DNA of 64,000 bases from Cotesia glomerata. Taxonomy: Eukaryota > Arthropoda > Insecta > Hymenoptera > Braconidae. The notes under the pieces are model-generated. The model was not told the DNA's origin and ran no database searches. It saw nothing but the letters and a program-made list of their open reading frames with translations. The stretch is taken from assembly GCF_020080835.1 (NCBI RefSeq), contig NC_058165.1, positions 14,009,961 through 14,073,960 on the forward strand, read 5' to 3'. Shown in pieces: positions 50,506 to 62,200 of this stretch; position 1 is the stretch's first letter, and each line of letters starts with the position of its first letter. The position numbers and the translations under genes are program-made.

Positions 50506-52088
50506 TTAAACACCCTAGATGTCAAAAACGCATTTAACAGCGTAAACTGGGAAGACATTTTAGTCGCTCTGGAGCACAAATTTGACGCGGAGCCAGAGAA
50601 TCTGGCACTAGTCGACAACTACCTTGACGATAGTAAGCTAATAGTAGAAAATACTGAAGGCCCACAAGAATACGCCATAACGGCTGGCGTGCCGCAACGC
50701 TCAATAATGGGGCCCGATCTATGGAACGCAGACTATGACGAGCTTCTTGAAATCCCGTTGCCAGAACAAGCAGAGCTAATAGGCTTTGCAGACGACATTG
50801 CGGCCACTTTAGTAGTAGACAGCGTAGAAAAGGCCGAACTGCTATTTCGGAAAACCATTGACGCTGTCGAGACTTGGCTTGATAAGCATCACCTGAAACT
50901 CGCCAAACAGAAAACCGAGATGGTCGTTTTGACACGACAAAAATGGTTCCTAAAACCATTCGCTGTGGACATAGGAGGAACAACATTAACATCAACAAGG
51001 ACCCTGCACTATCTAGGGGTAATGATAGACGAGAAACTATCTTTCCGCGAACACTTTGACAGTGCATGTAAAAAAGCCAGCACGACGGTGTCTAGCCTAG
51101 CACGAATTATGACCAACACCATGGGACCACGAACAAAAAAGAGAAGAGTTCTTCTAGAAGCAGTCCACTCGGTACTGCTTTATGGAGCGGAGATATGGGC
51201 AGACATATTAAAGCAGAAGACTTACCGGCAAAAGATAGCAGCAGTACAGCGGCGAGGCGCTCTCAGGGTTGCCTGCGCCTACCACATAGTCCCCGAAGCA
51301 GCTGTATTGGTCATTGCGGGAGCTGCGCTCATCGACCTATTAGCGTTCGAAAGAGCAAATCTCTATGACGCTAAAAATAGTGACGAAAATATGAAGGACG
51401 CAAGAACGAGGATAAAAACGGAAACGCAGCAAGAGTGGCAGGACCGATGGACATCGGGAGAGACGGGCAGATGGACGGAGCGCCTGATCCCAAACATCAA
51501 CGTCTGGCTTTCTCGGAAGCACGGGAACACGGACTTCTTACTGACCCTGCTATTGACAGGACATGGGCAGTTCAATGCCTATCTTTTCAAGATGGGTTTG
51601 CACAGCACACCAACGTGCAAACACTGTCTAGACAAAATTGACAACGCCGAGCACACGTTTTTTGAGTGTGATCGGTGGAAGGACGACAGAATCAACACCG
51701 AAGAAACAATAGGTACAACGCTCTCTCCTGAGAGCTTGGTAACCCTCATGATCAAAAAAGAAGAAAACTGGTCAGCTGTCGCAGCCGACGCGCAGCACCT
51801 TTTGAAAGGAAAAATCGCAGAGAGAGATTAGAAACCAGTAGTAACATGAAGTAGGTGTCGTGAGACACAACATGGACTGGATCGAAGTAATGCTAACGCG
51901 GTCCCGATCCAGTCTTCCCTGTAACATCTATGGGGAAAGGAGAGAGAAGGATGTTTAGTCGGTATTGTTGCAAAATAATATTGACTTCTAAATCCAACAT
52001 ACCCAGGCAAACACCTAGTCCTGGCACCAACATCAAGTCCTGGCATACGTAAATGTATTTTGCCTCCTCTATAAAAAGAAAAAAAAAA
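50506..52088 (+). mobile_element. R1-clade element G, 5'-truncated (subfamily of A)
   Basis: It is colinear with the 3' third of element A, from inside the RT to the poly(A) tail (A-rich tail about 52072-52088). The 3' flank is (AC)n at 52089-52190, the X microsatellite. The 5' junction near 50506 is not preceded by X sequence, so either the truncation was accompanied by a rearrangement or a later event removed the left flank. Confidence 0.85.
50515..51831 (+). CDS. R1-clade ORF2 fragment (element G): RT palm to C-terminus
   Basis: The frame is open from LDVKNAFNSVNWED to the stop, about 438 codons. It includes the RT motif GVPQRSIMGPDLWN (Arg replaces the Gly of PQGS, likely harmful), the catalytic GFADDIAAT, the thumb, and the C-terminal finger starting CKHCLDK and ending FFEC. 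There is no start codon of its own at the true 5' end; the first ATG is at 50689. The endonuclease and N-terminal RT are missing, so no activity is expected. Third-position differences from element A are numerous, but the frame has been kept. Confidence 0.85.
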   Translation, partial: LDVKNAFNSVNWEDILVALEHKFDAEPENLALVDNYLDDSKLIVENTEGPQEYAITAGVPQRSIMGPDLWNADYDELLEIPLPEQAELIGFADDIAATLVVDSVEKAELLFRKTIDAVETWLDKHHLKLAKQKTEMVVLTRQKWFLKPFAVDIGGTTLTSTRTLHYLGVMIDEKLSFREHFDSACKKASTTVSSLARIMTNTMGPRTKKRRVLLEAVHSVLLYGAEIWADILKQKTYRQKIAAVQRRGALRVACAYHIVPEAAVLVIAGAALIDLLAFERANLYDAKNSDENMKDARTRIKTETQQEWQDRWTSGETGRWTERLIPNINVWLSRKHGNTDFLLTLLLTGHGQFNAYLFKMGLHSTPTCKHCLDKIDNAEHTFFECDRWKDDRINTEETIGTTLSPESLVTLMIKKEENWSAVAADAQHLLKGKIAERD

Positions 52089-52345
52089 CACACACACGCA
52101 CACGCACACATACACACACACACGCACGCACACACACGGACACACACACACTCACACACACACACACACACACATACATACATACAGACAACATCGCAGG
52201 GATAGTCAGGGAAGCTTCCTATGACCTTAAAACGTCGAGATCTGATGATAACTCGATTTTTGCAAAATGGGGTGAAAACAATAACTTCCTGATTTTTGAA
52301 AACTTTCGATTTTCTTAGTGGGAAGTTAAAAATTAGAAAAACGGT
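52089..52345 (-). repeat. Repeat X, copy 5a (minus), left part with (AC)n
   Basis: (AC)n with GC interruptions at 52089-52175 is followed by CATACATACATACAGACAAC, GGGATAGTCAGGGAAGCTTC, CGTCGAGATCTGATGATAAC and TTCTTAGTGGGAAGTT. It is the flank of R1 element G. Confidence 0.75.
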
Positions 52346-53360
52346 AGATTCTAAAGGCCATCCTTGCAATCTCCGGCTAATTTCATACCTAGGTGCTTAA
52401 AATTGCATTAATGATGTTTTTGAGCTCTCCGAGCTCAAAAATACTATTTATTTGTTGTTTCGAGTTCTCTGAGCTTAAAGAGATAGCTTTTCTATGTTTT
52501 TGAGCTCTTTGAGCTCAAAAATCTGATAGAAGTTTGATAAAACACATTTTTTCAAATTTTCTATCCGCAATAACATTTTGAATGAATGAACCCATTTTTA
52601 CGCAGTTGGCAGCGTTCAAAGCAATTTTTTAAGCCTCGAAAAGAATTTGTAACTTTAATTTGATCAAACCAGGAATTTCGGAGTAATTCCGAAAAAACAC
52701 TTTTTTCGGTTTTCTTTCATCAACGATAACTCACAAACAAATGAACCAATTTCGATAGGACCGGCGGCAATCAACGTGGCTTTCTGATGTGAAGAGCTGA
52801 TTAGTTTTCGAAATCGATCAGTACAGCCCTTTGAAAGTTATTCCAAAAAATGTTGGAGTTACATTAAAAAAATCGCTGTTTTCAAATATTTCGGCATGGA
52901 TATCTCTCGAACCAATCTACCGATTTCTACGTTTTTGGCAATCGACGCGGTTTTTTAAGTTTTAAAAATTGTTTTCTCTCATTAAAAACGATCCGAAGAG
53001 AAATGTCGAAGTTATGTGAAAAAAAACCTTTTTTTCGGTTTTCTTTCGTTCACGATATCTCTCGAACAAACCAACTGATTTTGACCGGATGAGCGGTGAT
53101 CAACGTGGTTTTTCAAGCTTAAGGGTGGATTAGGTTTTTGAATCGATCAGTATAGCCGTTTAAAAGCTATCCAAAAAAAACCACTAAAAAAAAATTTTTT
53201 TTCTTAGTTTTTTCGAGATTTTTCAAAATTTCTCAAAAGCTATCGCTTTGAATCGGTTCAAATTCACAGGAAATCTAAGTTTAAGGGAACTCTTTAGAAC
53301 GTCGTTTAGTAGGTTCCGATCGGCTCAGTCGTTTAAAAGTTATAAGCGAGTCAGATAGTT

Positions 53361-53401
<41 letters not shown>
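52346..53401 (-). repeat. Repeat X, copy 5b (minus), right arm with (AC)n
   Basis: It runs from AAAACGGTAGATTCTAAAGG through GAGCTC palindromes (52425-52520) and at least four degenerate modules, each with a CACGATATCTC-like or ACGATAACTC-like block, to (AC)n at 53362-53401. R1 element D starts at the next base. No gene is visible. Confidence 0.75.
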
Positions 53402-53404
<3 letters not shown>

Positions 53405-53972
53405 GTCGGAAGAAGCCAAACTCCCACCGGGCGCGTCCCCAGGTGGCGGATAGGGGGGTCCTAACCGGTCGTAAGATCGGCGGATTGGGGTGAAATAAAA
53501 TAGCCCTCGCGGACCAAATCAGGCATCGGAGCTGAAGAGTAACAGCCACCGTCCGTGTATCTTTGTGGGTCGGAGAAAGCTCGCTGTTCTTCGGAGCAGA
53601 GGGTAAGAGCGAAATAAAATAGCTCTCGCGGTAAAAAACAAAAACTCCCCTTTCGGCAGGAAGGGTTGGTCACACCATCTGACCTAGGGTCACGTATGCA
53701 AGCGGATAAGGTGACGCTGCTCGAAAGAGATATGCGAAATGATCCTTATAGCGCGGTGTACGTGGTAACTCCCGGCATCTACGTGCCGCACCCAGGGGAG
53801 CAAGAGGAAGCCGATGAAGGAAGCAGGTGCAGGGTCGAAGCGGTTGAGATTTCCCGCTTCAATGACCGAAAGCTCTTATAGCAATGGAGGTAGCTGTAAG
53901 AGTGATCCCCCTCCACTTCCGGAGGCATCGCGTTCGGAGACCACCTTTTGCTTTGGAGTATCACTCAAAATC

Positions 53973-55335
53973 ATGGAAGAAACGAAAAATCAAGAAAAGG
54001 ACAGGAGTATTAGTGGGCCTCACGCCCAAGAAGCAGCGATTACCGTAAGCGCTGAGATGAAGCGGACGCAAGCGCTGGAACGCCTCGAAAAGCTGACCAG
54101 CGAACTGCATGAGTTTGTCCGATCAAAGGTCAATATCCATAAAGAGATAAAGACCAAGGCAACCGGGGTAGTTAACGCCCTTCGAAGGTTTAAAAAACTG
54201 GACGAAGAATGGCAGTCACCTCGACGACTCACTCCTCGTTTTACGCCGGAGAAGAGCAGTCAACTTACTGTGGAGATCGAAGAATCAATGGACACCGGAG
54301 GCGATGCTGACGGTGAATCTGATGCTAAAGACAAAGGTCATACTTCCAACAAGTCTAACAAGAGGAAGGACCGAAACTCCCCAGATGGAATAGATAGGCG
54401 ATTGACGAAGAGAAAGGACTTGAAACCAAGTCCTCCGAAAAACGTGATGAAGCAGAACGCCGAAAAAAAAAGACGCGACTGATTGGAAAGATGTCCACAC
54501 AAGGAAAGAGAAACGGAGGCTAGCCAAAGAACAGCTCCCAAAGGAGCCTTCAAAGAAGCCCAGGCCGGAGCCTAAGCGCAAAAAACCGCTCAAATGGATC
54601 AGACCCGACGCACTGATCATCCGCCCGGCCGAGAAAGCAAAGTACGCCGAGATTTTGCGTCGCATAAAGAAGGACGTCCCTGATGAGCAAGTTCGCACAA
54701 CAGTGGACAAGATCAACAAGACCAGAAGCGGGGACTTGCTGATTACGATTAGGCGGAAGTGCGTGGACAAAGGCCAAGGCCTGCAACATATCATCGCAAA
54801 CATTCTTAAGGAGGAGGCCAAAGTGATCTGCAAAGGGCCACAAGAAGACATCGAGATTCGAGACCTAGATGACACCACAACAAAGGAGGATATTCAGGCT
54901 GCCCTGCATACGGTAACCAAGGAGCTCTGCGAAACACTACCAGAGACAATCAAGATCCGCAAAGCCTACAGAGGTACCCAAACCGCTGTCGTGACACTAC
55001 CGACTGCAGCAGCTCAGAAGATATTAGAAGGAAGCGGTAAAATCCGAATTGGCTGGGTCAACTGCCGAATTAGAGCCACGAGGAAACCTACCCAATGTTA
55101 CAAATGCTGGCATTTCGGGCACCACGGATCCCAGTGCAGAAGCAAGACAGATCGATCCAAGCTATGCATCAGATGCGGTCAAGAAGGACACAAGATTGCG
55201 GACTGTAAAAACCCAGCGAAATGTGTATTATGCGCGGAAAATAAGAGCGCAGAGAACGCTGCCCATCACGCCGGCACATACAGGTGCCCGGTATACAAAG
55301 AGGCACTCCAGAGATTGACAAGCAAGCAAACATGA
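53973..55335 (+). pseudogene. R1-clade ORF1 with a frameshift (element D)
   Basis: From the ATG at 53973 the frame reads the helical N-terminal region (EMKRTQALERLEKLTSELHE), an acidic stretch, and a Lys-rich part, then breaks in an A-run near 54465-54475, where this copy has one base more than element B. The remaining core and the zinc knuckles CYKCWHFGHHGSQC and LCIRCGQEGHKIADC, plus the HHAGTYRC end, are intact in the second frame. The stop overlaps the ORF2 start as ATGA (55332-55335). One indel would separate it from an intact protein. Confidence 0.85.
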
Positions 55336-56116
55336 GGATATTACAGCTTAACCTCAATCACTGTAAGGCCGCGCATGATCTGCTCATGCAGACCGTGCGA
55401 GAATTAGAGCTTGACTTGGTACTAATAGCAGAGCCATATAAACACCTGAGTACCCAACCCTGGGAAGCTGATAGCACATCCAAAGCTGTCATCTCGTCAT
55501 GTGGCAAGCTCCCTTTCCAAAATGCAGTCGACAACAGCAATGCCGGCTTTGTAGCAGTATCAGTAGAGGGCATCCGCTTCTATAGCTGCTACGCACCACC
55601 TAGCCTCTCCATTGTTGACTTCACTGATTTCTTGGATCGACTAACTGAAGATGCGAAGCAATACCATCCAGTAGCGATAGCCGGGGACTTCAACTCCTGG
55701 GCAGTTGACTGGGGCAGCAAACATACCAACGCACGAGGGAAAGCACTACTAGAGACCTTTACTACACTAGATGTAGTTTCGCTCAACAGTGGTGATACGC
55801 CGACCTACACCAAAGGTGACGCAAGCTCAATTGTAGACCTCACTTTTGTCAGTAATAGCCTTGCTAGAGGTGACTACAACTGGAAAGTGTTGGACATCTA
55901 CACTTCCAGCGACCATCATGCGATATTCTGGGAAATATCAAACGACCAGAACCTCAAGAGACCAATCAAGCAGTCTAACATCGTTGGTTGGAAGGTAAAA
56001 TCTTTTGACCCAGAAGCATTGCTAATAGCCCTCGATGGTGATCCGATCAACACTGGATGTGCAGAACAACATACTAAGGACCTGATGTGAAGAGTAACAC
56101 ATGCTTGTGATGCCAG
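55332..56116 (+). pseudogene. R1-clade ORF2 endonuclease fragment (element D)
   Basis: It holds the AP-like endonuclease domain with MRILQLNLNHC, AEPYKHL, AGDFNSWAVDWG and SSDHHAI. A TGA at 56088-56090 replaces a Lys codon that follows DLM in element C. The similarity continues for nine more codons (RVTHACDAS) until gypsy F begins at 56117. Confidence 0.85.
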
Positions 56117-57633
56117 TGTGACATACGTAGTTCACAACTTGCTCCGAAATATTTCCGAAAATTTTGTATTTAGCACCTAAGAAACAATTAGTTTTACCTT
56201 TACTTTTAATTACCATCTACTACACTTTGGAAGTCTGTGGAAGAGAAATCTGGCCCATCTTTCCCATAATTAGATGACGTTCATACGAATCACCCGGATC
56301 TCTTTGTACACAAAATTATTATAATCAGAATTTAACGACTTTGTTTTTCTAACTTTTGAATTTGTAATATGATGAAGTCAGAAGTCACCTTCACGTTTTC
56401 CGCTTAAAGTCGTAAAAATAAGACCTATAAGGCAATAGTTCAAACTACACATAGATTCAACCGGGTTTCGAAAAATCTAGAAACGCGATGACGCTTGTTT
56501 TTGACAAAATACCCTTGAGATCCCTTTCATTTTTCTGATTTAATTTCCCGATGAACCCTATACAATCACCGATGTTGCTAACCCTATATAAATCGCCCGA
56601 AAATCATTTTCAGGCAGTTCGATTTAGACTAGGATACCACTGGTTAGCTCCGCGTCAATCGGCTCCAGGCATCAAATTCTTCGGAAGCACAAAGTACTCC
56701 GTGATACACGAGACAGTGCCTTGCTCGTGGTTAGGCTGCACTTAGTAGCACTAACGTGGTAGATTCATCGGCTATTCGATATATGCCATAATTATATTCC
56801 GTTTGTCTTTATTTTTATTATTTTCCGCCGTTGAGCGTCGATTGTTGATTATTCCACCATTGAGTGTTGATTTTTCCGCGAGAATCGCGAAGTATATTGT
56901 TTTCCGCCGAAGAGCGTCGAGTAGTGTTAGGTTTTTGCGCTTAAAGTCGCGAAGGTTAATTCATTATTTGAAATTATTCAATTTCTCCGTGATACACGAG
57001 ATCCGGTAATTCGGTAGCGAAAATACCTGAGCGTCGATTGAGTGTTAAGTTTTCCGCGTAAAGTCGCGAAGATTAAAATAATATCATTATTAGTAAATAT
57101 TTAATTTCTCCGTGATACACGAGATACGGTATTTCGATAGTGAAACTACCCATAGAAGGTGAAAGGGCCTATTAAATTTGAGCCTCTCTACAGACTTCCC
57201 GGGTAAGCCCAAAACATTATCTACTTTTAAGACATTATTATTTTTCTAACATTTGTGTTCTTTTTATCTCTATCTTTATTAACCGTTTTTGTAAACCCAA
57301 ATTTGTAACACTTTTACTTGTTATTCTCAATAAATTCAAACAAATAAACAAGTTGATTCCTTCATTTTTACTTTTAAAATAAAATAAGATCTCCTTTACA
57401 AAGTAAAGTTACAACTAAACAATAGAATAGGTTACTCGTGACCGAAGTCAGCAGGATCCATCATCCTTACTCTCTCTAAGTTAACACTTAGAGATAACGT
57501 TCGAGCTTGTGTACCGCTCCACACTCCAACGCAATTTTTAATTTAGCTTCCGAACGGACAAAGTGATAACGTTCGGATATTTGAGATTTCTATTTCATAT
57601 TCCTTGCGCCCATCACTCACTCCGTTCGTGACA
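56117..57633 (+). repeat. 5' LTR of gypsy F
   Basis: About 1.5 kb, from TGTGACATACG to CGTTCGTGACA. A TATA box (TATATAAA, 56585-56592) lies in ACCCTATATAAATCG, and AATAAA occurs near 57330. The box CCGTGATACACGAGA recurs at about 56699, 56989 and 57109, and related TTTTCCGC(C/G)/GTCG(A/C)G-type units lie between them (56820-57065). Confidence 0.88.
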
Positions 57634-57637
57634 AATT

Positions 57638-57656
57638 TGGTGTCAGAAGTGGGATT
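57638..57656 (+). other. Primer-binding site of gypsy F (probably tRNA-Leu)
   Basis: TGGTGTCAGAAGTGGGATT lies four bases after the LTR and begins with TGG as needed to pair with a tRNA CCA end. The rest is consistent with a tRNA-Leu 3' end; I could not check it against a tRNA set. The leader from 57657 to 58055 contains no gene. Confidence 0.7.
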
Positions 57657-58055
57657 CACGCTGATTTTTCTATTGTTTTATCTAATTTTACTTTCGAGAT
57701 CTAAAAATTATTAAAGTCTTACTATTTTTACCACAAAAATATTAAATTCCTTTTACAAAATCAAGATTTTTAATCTTTAAAATTGTAAATTAACTCAAAA
57801 TATAACAAGAAAAAAAAATATATATATTACTTTTCATTTATTGATGATTCAACATCATAAAAATTATTAGAAAGTATTCCATCTATTCCACTTTCAATTT
57901 GACGGAAAACAGGTTTTTATACCTTAAGTTTTCCCGAAAATAAGAATTCAATTTAAAGTCACCTTTCAAAGAGAATAACATCATCTTACAATATTTGTTT
58001 GAATTCTTTTAAATCCAACTTATTTTATTAAGCTTCTTGCCAAAACAATATCAAA

Positions 58056-59252
58056 ATGGGTCAAGAGGCCGAAATTCAGAACCTTACCCACCATCAAAAC
58101 ATAACTAATGCAATAATAACAACCATGGGCGAATCCATGTTATTGCATCAAGTATTACTAAGAGTTCCTACTTTTGACGGCAGAAACATGTCTTTAAAAT
58201 CATTTTTAGAAGATGTCGAAAGCGCGAAAGAAGATTCGCCCGATGGACTTCACCCCACTCTTCTAAAAAACATAAAATCGAAACTTAAAGGTTTAGCCAG
58301 AGATGCTATCCACGGCAAAGAAATTCTCACTTTTGACGAATTAAAAAACGCCTTAAAAGAATACTTTGCCAGTAAGAAATCATACCCCCAGTATTGCGCT
58401 GATATACAATCGGTAAGATTAAATCAAGACGAATCTGTTCTTAGTTATTACAATCGCATCAAAAACCTTGTTAATAACGCCGTTTCTTCTTTAAAAGAAA
58501 AATTTAATAACAACCAAGAAGTAACTAGCATGAAGAAACTATTAGATGGGTTAGCATTAGAGTCATTTAAACGCGGGTTACCTGATGACCTTGTTTACGC
58601 GGTATCAGTTCAAAATCCAGCTAACATCGAAGATGCGTACAAACTCGCCATGCGCATAGAAGAAGATTTGAAAGGTAGTAGCGCTCGTAATTCTAACTAC
58701 CTGCGGTATGCCCAAACTCAAGACCAATCAAACAACTCGGAACGCCCCACTCGCGTGGTCAGTTTTCAAGACGAGGAAAGAAGAGGTACAATCCCTCACT
58801 CTTTTAATAGAAATGACGTTACGTACCCAAGAAATAATTTTAATCAAGAAAACAATAAAGAGTTTAATAATCAGAATAACTCAAACAATTCAAATCGTTA
58901 CAATAGAAGACGTTCACCTAATAGAAATTACCCTCCTCAATACTATCCTCCGCAAATGGGTTATTTACCCCCTTTTCCATACCCTCCATATGTTCCTCCA
59001 TATTATCCACCACAAATGCCTTATCCTGCTCCTTATTATCAGGATTCACCGTACTATCCTAATACACATAGAGAAAGATCAAAATCCCCAATACCTACTA
59101 ATCAACGCACTGAGTCTTTAAACTCCCAGGGTGCTCGACGGTCAGACGCCCCGACGAGCGAGCCCCTCTTATCGCGTCAATCTTCAACAATCAAGTTTCT
59201 AACAGCCGAAAGTGTATCTACTGGTCAGGAACCTCAGGTAGAGGACCAGTAG
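58056..59252 (+). CDS. Gag of gypsy F
   Basis: This 398-residue structural protein has a capsid-like domain at about 30-210, with VPTFDGRNMSLKSFLEDVES, LKGLARDAIHGKEILTFDEL and SVLSYYNRIKNLVNNAVSS. A low-complexity tail follows, first Asn/Arg-rich (about 255-290), then Pro/Tyr-rich (YPPQYYPPQMGYLPPFPYPP region, about 290-330). No CCHC zinc knuckle is seen, as in many gypsy/17.6-group Gags; the Arg/Asn-rich stretch may bind RNA instead. The ATG at 58056 is in a good context (AAAATGG). The stop TAG is followed in the -1 frame by pol, whose open frame overlaps the end of gag. Confidence 0.88.
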   Translation: MGQEAEIQNLTHHQNITNAIITTMGESMLLHQVLLRVPTFDGRNMSLKSFLEDVESAKEDSPDGLHPTLLKNIKSKLKGLARDAIHGKEILTFDELKNALKEYFASKKSYPQYCADIQSVRLNQDESVLSYYNRIKNLVNNAVSSLKEKFNNNQEVTSMKKLLDGLALESFKRGLPDDLVYAVSVQNPANIEDAYKLAMRIEEDLKGSSARNSNYLRYAQTQDQSNNSERPTRVVSFQDEERRGTIPHSFNRNDVTYPRNNFNQENNKEFNNQNNSNNSNRYNRRRSPNRNYPPQYYPPQMGYLPPFPYPPYVPPYYPPQMPYPAPYYQDSPYYPNTHRERSKSPIPTNQRTESLNSQGARRSDAPTSEPLLSRQSSTIKFLTAESVSTGQEPQVEDQ

Positions 59253-59254
59253 TC

Positions 59255-62200
59255 GTGTTAAAAGCCCCTGAATTAAAAGGTGGTCAAGGTCGTTTTCTAG
59301 TAGACACGGGCGCCGATATAAATATCGTTAAACTAGAAGCATTGCACCCTCGTTCAATTATAGCCGCTCATGAAGCACTAACAGTCTCTGGTATTACAAA
59401 TAATAAAGTTAATACTGTAGGCTCAACTGAACTCACCTTCTTTAAGAAACCCCAAAAATTTCATGTTTTTCGAGAAACATTACCGATTCCCACAGACGGG
59501 ATTATAGGTGTCGATTTTCTGGAGAAAGAGAAGGTTGAAATTTCATTTCACCATAACACCATAGTCGCAGATTCTAGACCGATTTCTCCTATTTATTTTG
59601 AGCCTTCAAAACCAAATGAACTCGTTCCAGTAAATCCTCCTCCTATAGCAAATATTCCCTCTGTTGAAAACATTCCTATTTGGGACGATGAGCCCACAAT
59701 TTTTATTGTTAAAGCACGCACTCGAGCTTGTGTAAATTTGAAATTAAAACCGAGCAATCTTATCACCGGTTATTTACCGCGAATTCACACTGAACACGAA
59801 CACATTTATATGGGTGAGAATTTAGTAACAAATTTTGATAATACTTGCAATGTTTTTGTCATTAACGCATATGAGGAAGACATGAAGATTCAGATCCCTC
59901 CTCAAGAGATCTTTCCTTTTGAAAGTGACGAATTCTCTGAAGATTTCTTCAATTCAGATTCTAATTCAGAATCCGGTGATGAAAATCCAATAGACGCCCG
60001 GGATAGAATCGATAGAATCATAGATAATTTAAATATCAATCATTTAAATACTGAAGAACGCGATAAAATAATCGAATTGATAAAGGAATATCCTCAACTT
60101 TTCCAGTTACCTGGCGATCCTCTTACTACTACTTCCGTTATTACCCATTCCATTCATACCACGGATGATGTACCTGTCTCTGTGAGACAGTATCGTTATC
60201 CGCCGGTACATAAAGAAGAAATTACTAGACAGGTAGACAAACTACTTAAAGATGGTGTTGTAGTAGAGTCCAATTCACCTTACAGTTCACCTTTATGGAT
60301 AGTTCCCAAGAAACCCAATAGTAAAGGTGAAAAAAAGATGGAGATTAGTGATTGATTTCCGAGCATTAAATGCGAAAACGATTGGCGATGCTTATCCATT
60401 ACCAAACATCATAGAAATTCTCGATTGCTTGGGAGAAGCTAAATATTTTACTGTAATAGATTTAGCCAGCGGTTTTCATCAAATCCAATTAGACCCTAAA
60501 GATTGCGAAAAGACAGCCTTCTCAACTCCAAACGGTCATTATCATTTTGTAAATATGCCTTTTGGGCTGAAGAATGCCCCTCTTACTTTTCAGCGGGGCA
60601 TGGATAGAGTTTTAGTCGGATTAATTGGTGTATTTGCAATTGTTTATATGGACGATATTATTATTTTCTCAAAGGATCTCGAAGATCACTTCGTTCGAAT
60701 AAGAAGAGTATTTGACAGACTTGTTACTGCTAATCTTAAATTGCAGCCCGACAAATGCGAATTCTTGAGTACAGAAGTCGGTTATTTGGGACATATTATT
60801 AGCGAAGAAGGAGTCAAACCTGATCCAAAGAAAACAGAAGCTGTTTCTAAATTTCCGGTTCCGAAAAATCCTACTAATATTAGACAGTTTCTCGGATTGG
60901 CGGGTTACTATAGACGCTTTATTGAGAACTTTTCTGGTAGGGCTAAACCTATGTTCACCCTTCTAAAAAAGGAAGAACCATTTGTATGGACTGATGAACA
61001 TCAAAAGAGTTTTGAAGATCTAAAAAGGGCTCTATGTATCTCTCCAGTACTACAATTTCCGAACTTTGATGAACCTTTTATTTTAACTACCGATGCATCT
61101 GATTACGGCCTAGGTGCAGTCCTCAGTCAAGGAAAGATTGGTGAGGATAGGCCAATTGCCTATTTATCTAAACTTTTCAAAGCGGCTGAATTGAATTATA
61201 CAACAACAGAGAAAGAATGTTTAGCTGTTATTAATGGTATTTTACATTTTAGACCATATCTCTATGGCCGCCATTTTACTCTTGTTTGTGACCACGAGCC
61301 TTTAAAATGGATTGATTCGGTCAAGCCACCAGTTCAACGACTTATAAGATGGAGAACTAGACTTAGAGAGTATGAGTATTCTTTCTGTTACAAACCAGGT
61401 AGATTAAATGTGAATGCTGACGCACTTTCTCGGAATCCAGTTATCACTGAAACCGAATCGTGTCCTCTTTTACTACCAGTTGTTCCTCAACCCAATAAAA
61501 AAATACAGAGCAGACAAGCTGTTTCCTCCAAAGTTGATTCAGGACTTAGAAAACGTAAACCTGTCCCTCTTCCCTCCTCTATAACCGCGGCCGTCAAAGC
61601 ACGGCATGCGAAACAAAACGCGAATCAAAATGAAAAACAAGATACCAGAGTTCCAAAACCGCTACCACCAGATCTTGGAATTCAAAATCCATTTCAAATA
61701 AAAAGCCGAGTTCAACGAACCCCCGTGAAAAAGAAAATCGATACAATTGAACCTGCAAATAAGTCAATACGCCCACTTAAATTCACGAACCCCGTGGATC
61801 CTCCAAAACCTCCTGATCCTCCTGATGATCCTTTACCAGAACCTAGAGCAAGAAACAGTGCTTTTCCTAAACTTGTGCAAAAACGTAGTGAAATTGTAGA
61901 AACTGATTCTGATCAAGGAAACATTCCTGCGAAAAATCGTACGAATGCCCTAAGATTTGTCTTCGATGTTGAGGATGACACTGATGAATCGTCTGCTAAT
62001 ACCATAATAGATCCTTCAGTTCCACCACCCCCAAATAAAAAAATAGTCGAAGTCTCGGCTGAATCTTCTTCCCAAGATCCTTATTGGTGGGATCCCAATG
62101 TACAAGCAGACCAAGCCACAACATCAAAAGGACAAGACAACAAAAATCGAAAGTCTTCTCCGGTCACTTTTCAACATCCACTAGGTAATTCTACGCCTCT

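Larger units (their letters stand above)
53402..56116 (+). mobile_element. R1-clade element D (subfamily of B and C), cut by gypsy F
   Basis: The 5' end CCCGTCGGAAGAAGCC follows the (AC)n tract directly and is the reverse complement of the 5' tip of element B. It contains a 5' UTR of about 570 bp, a frameshifted ORF1 and the first quarter of ORF2. The rest should lie beyond the gypsy element, outside the window. Confidence 0.85.
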
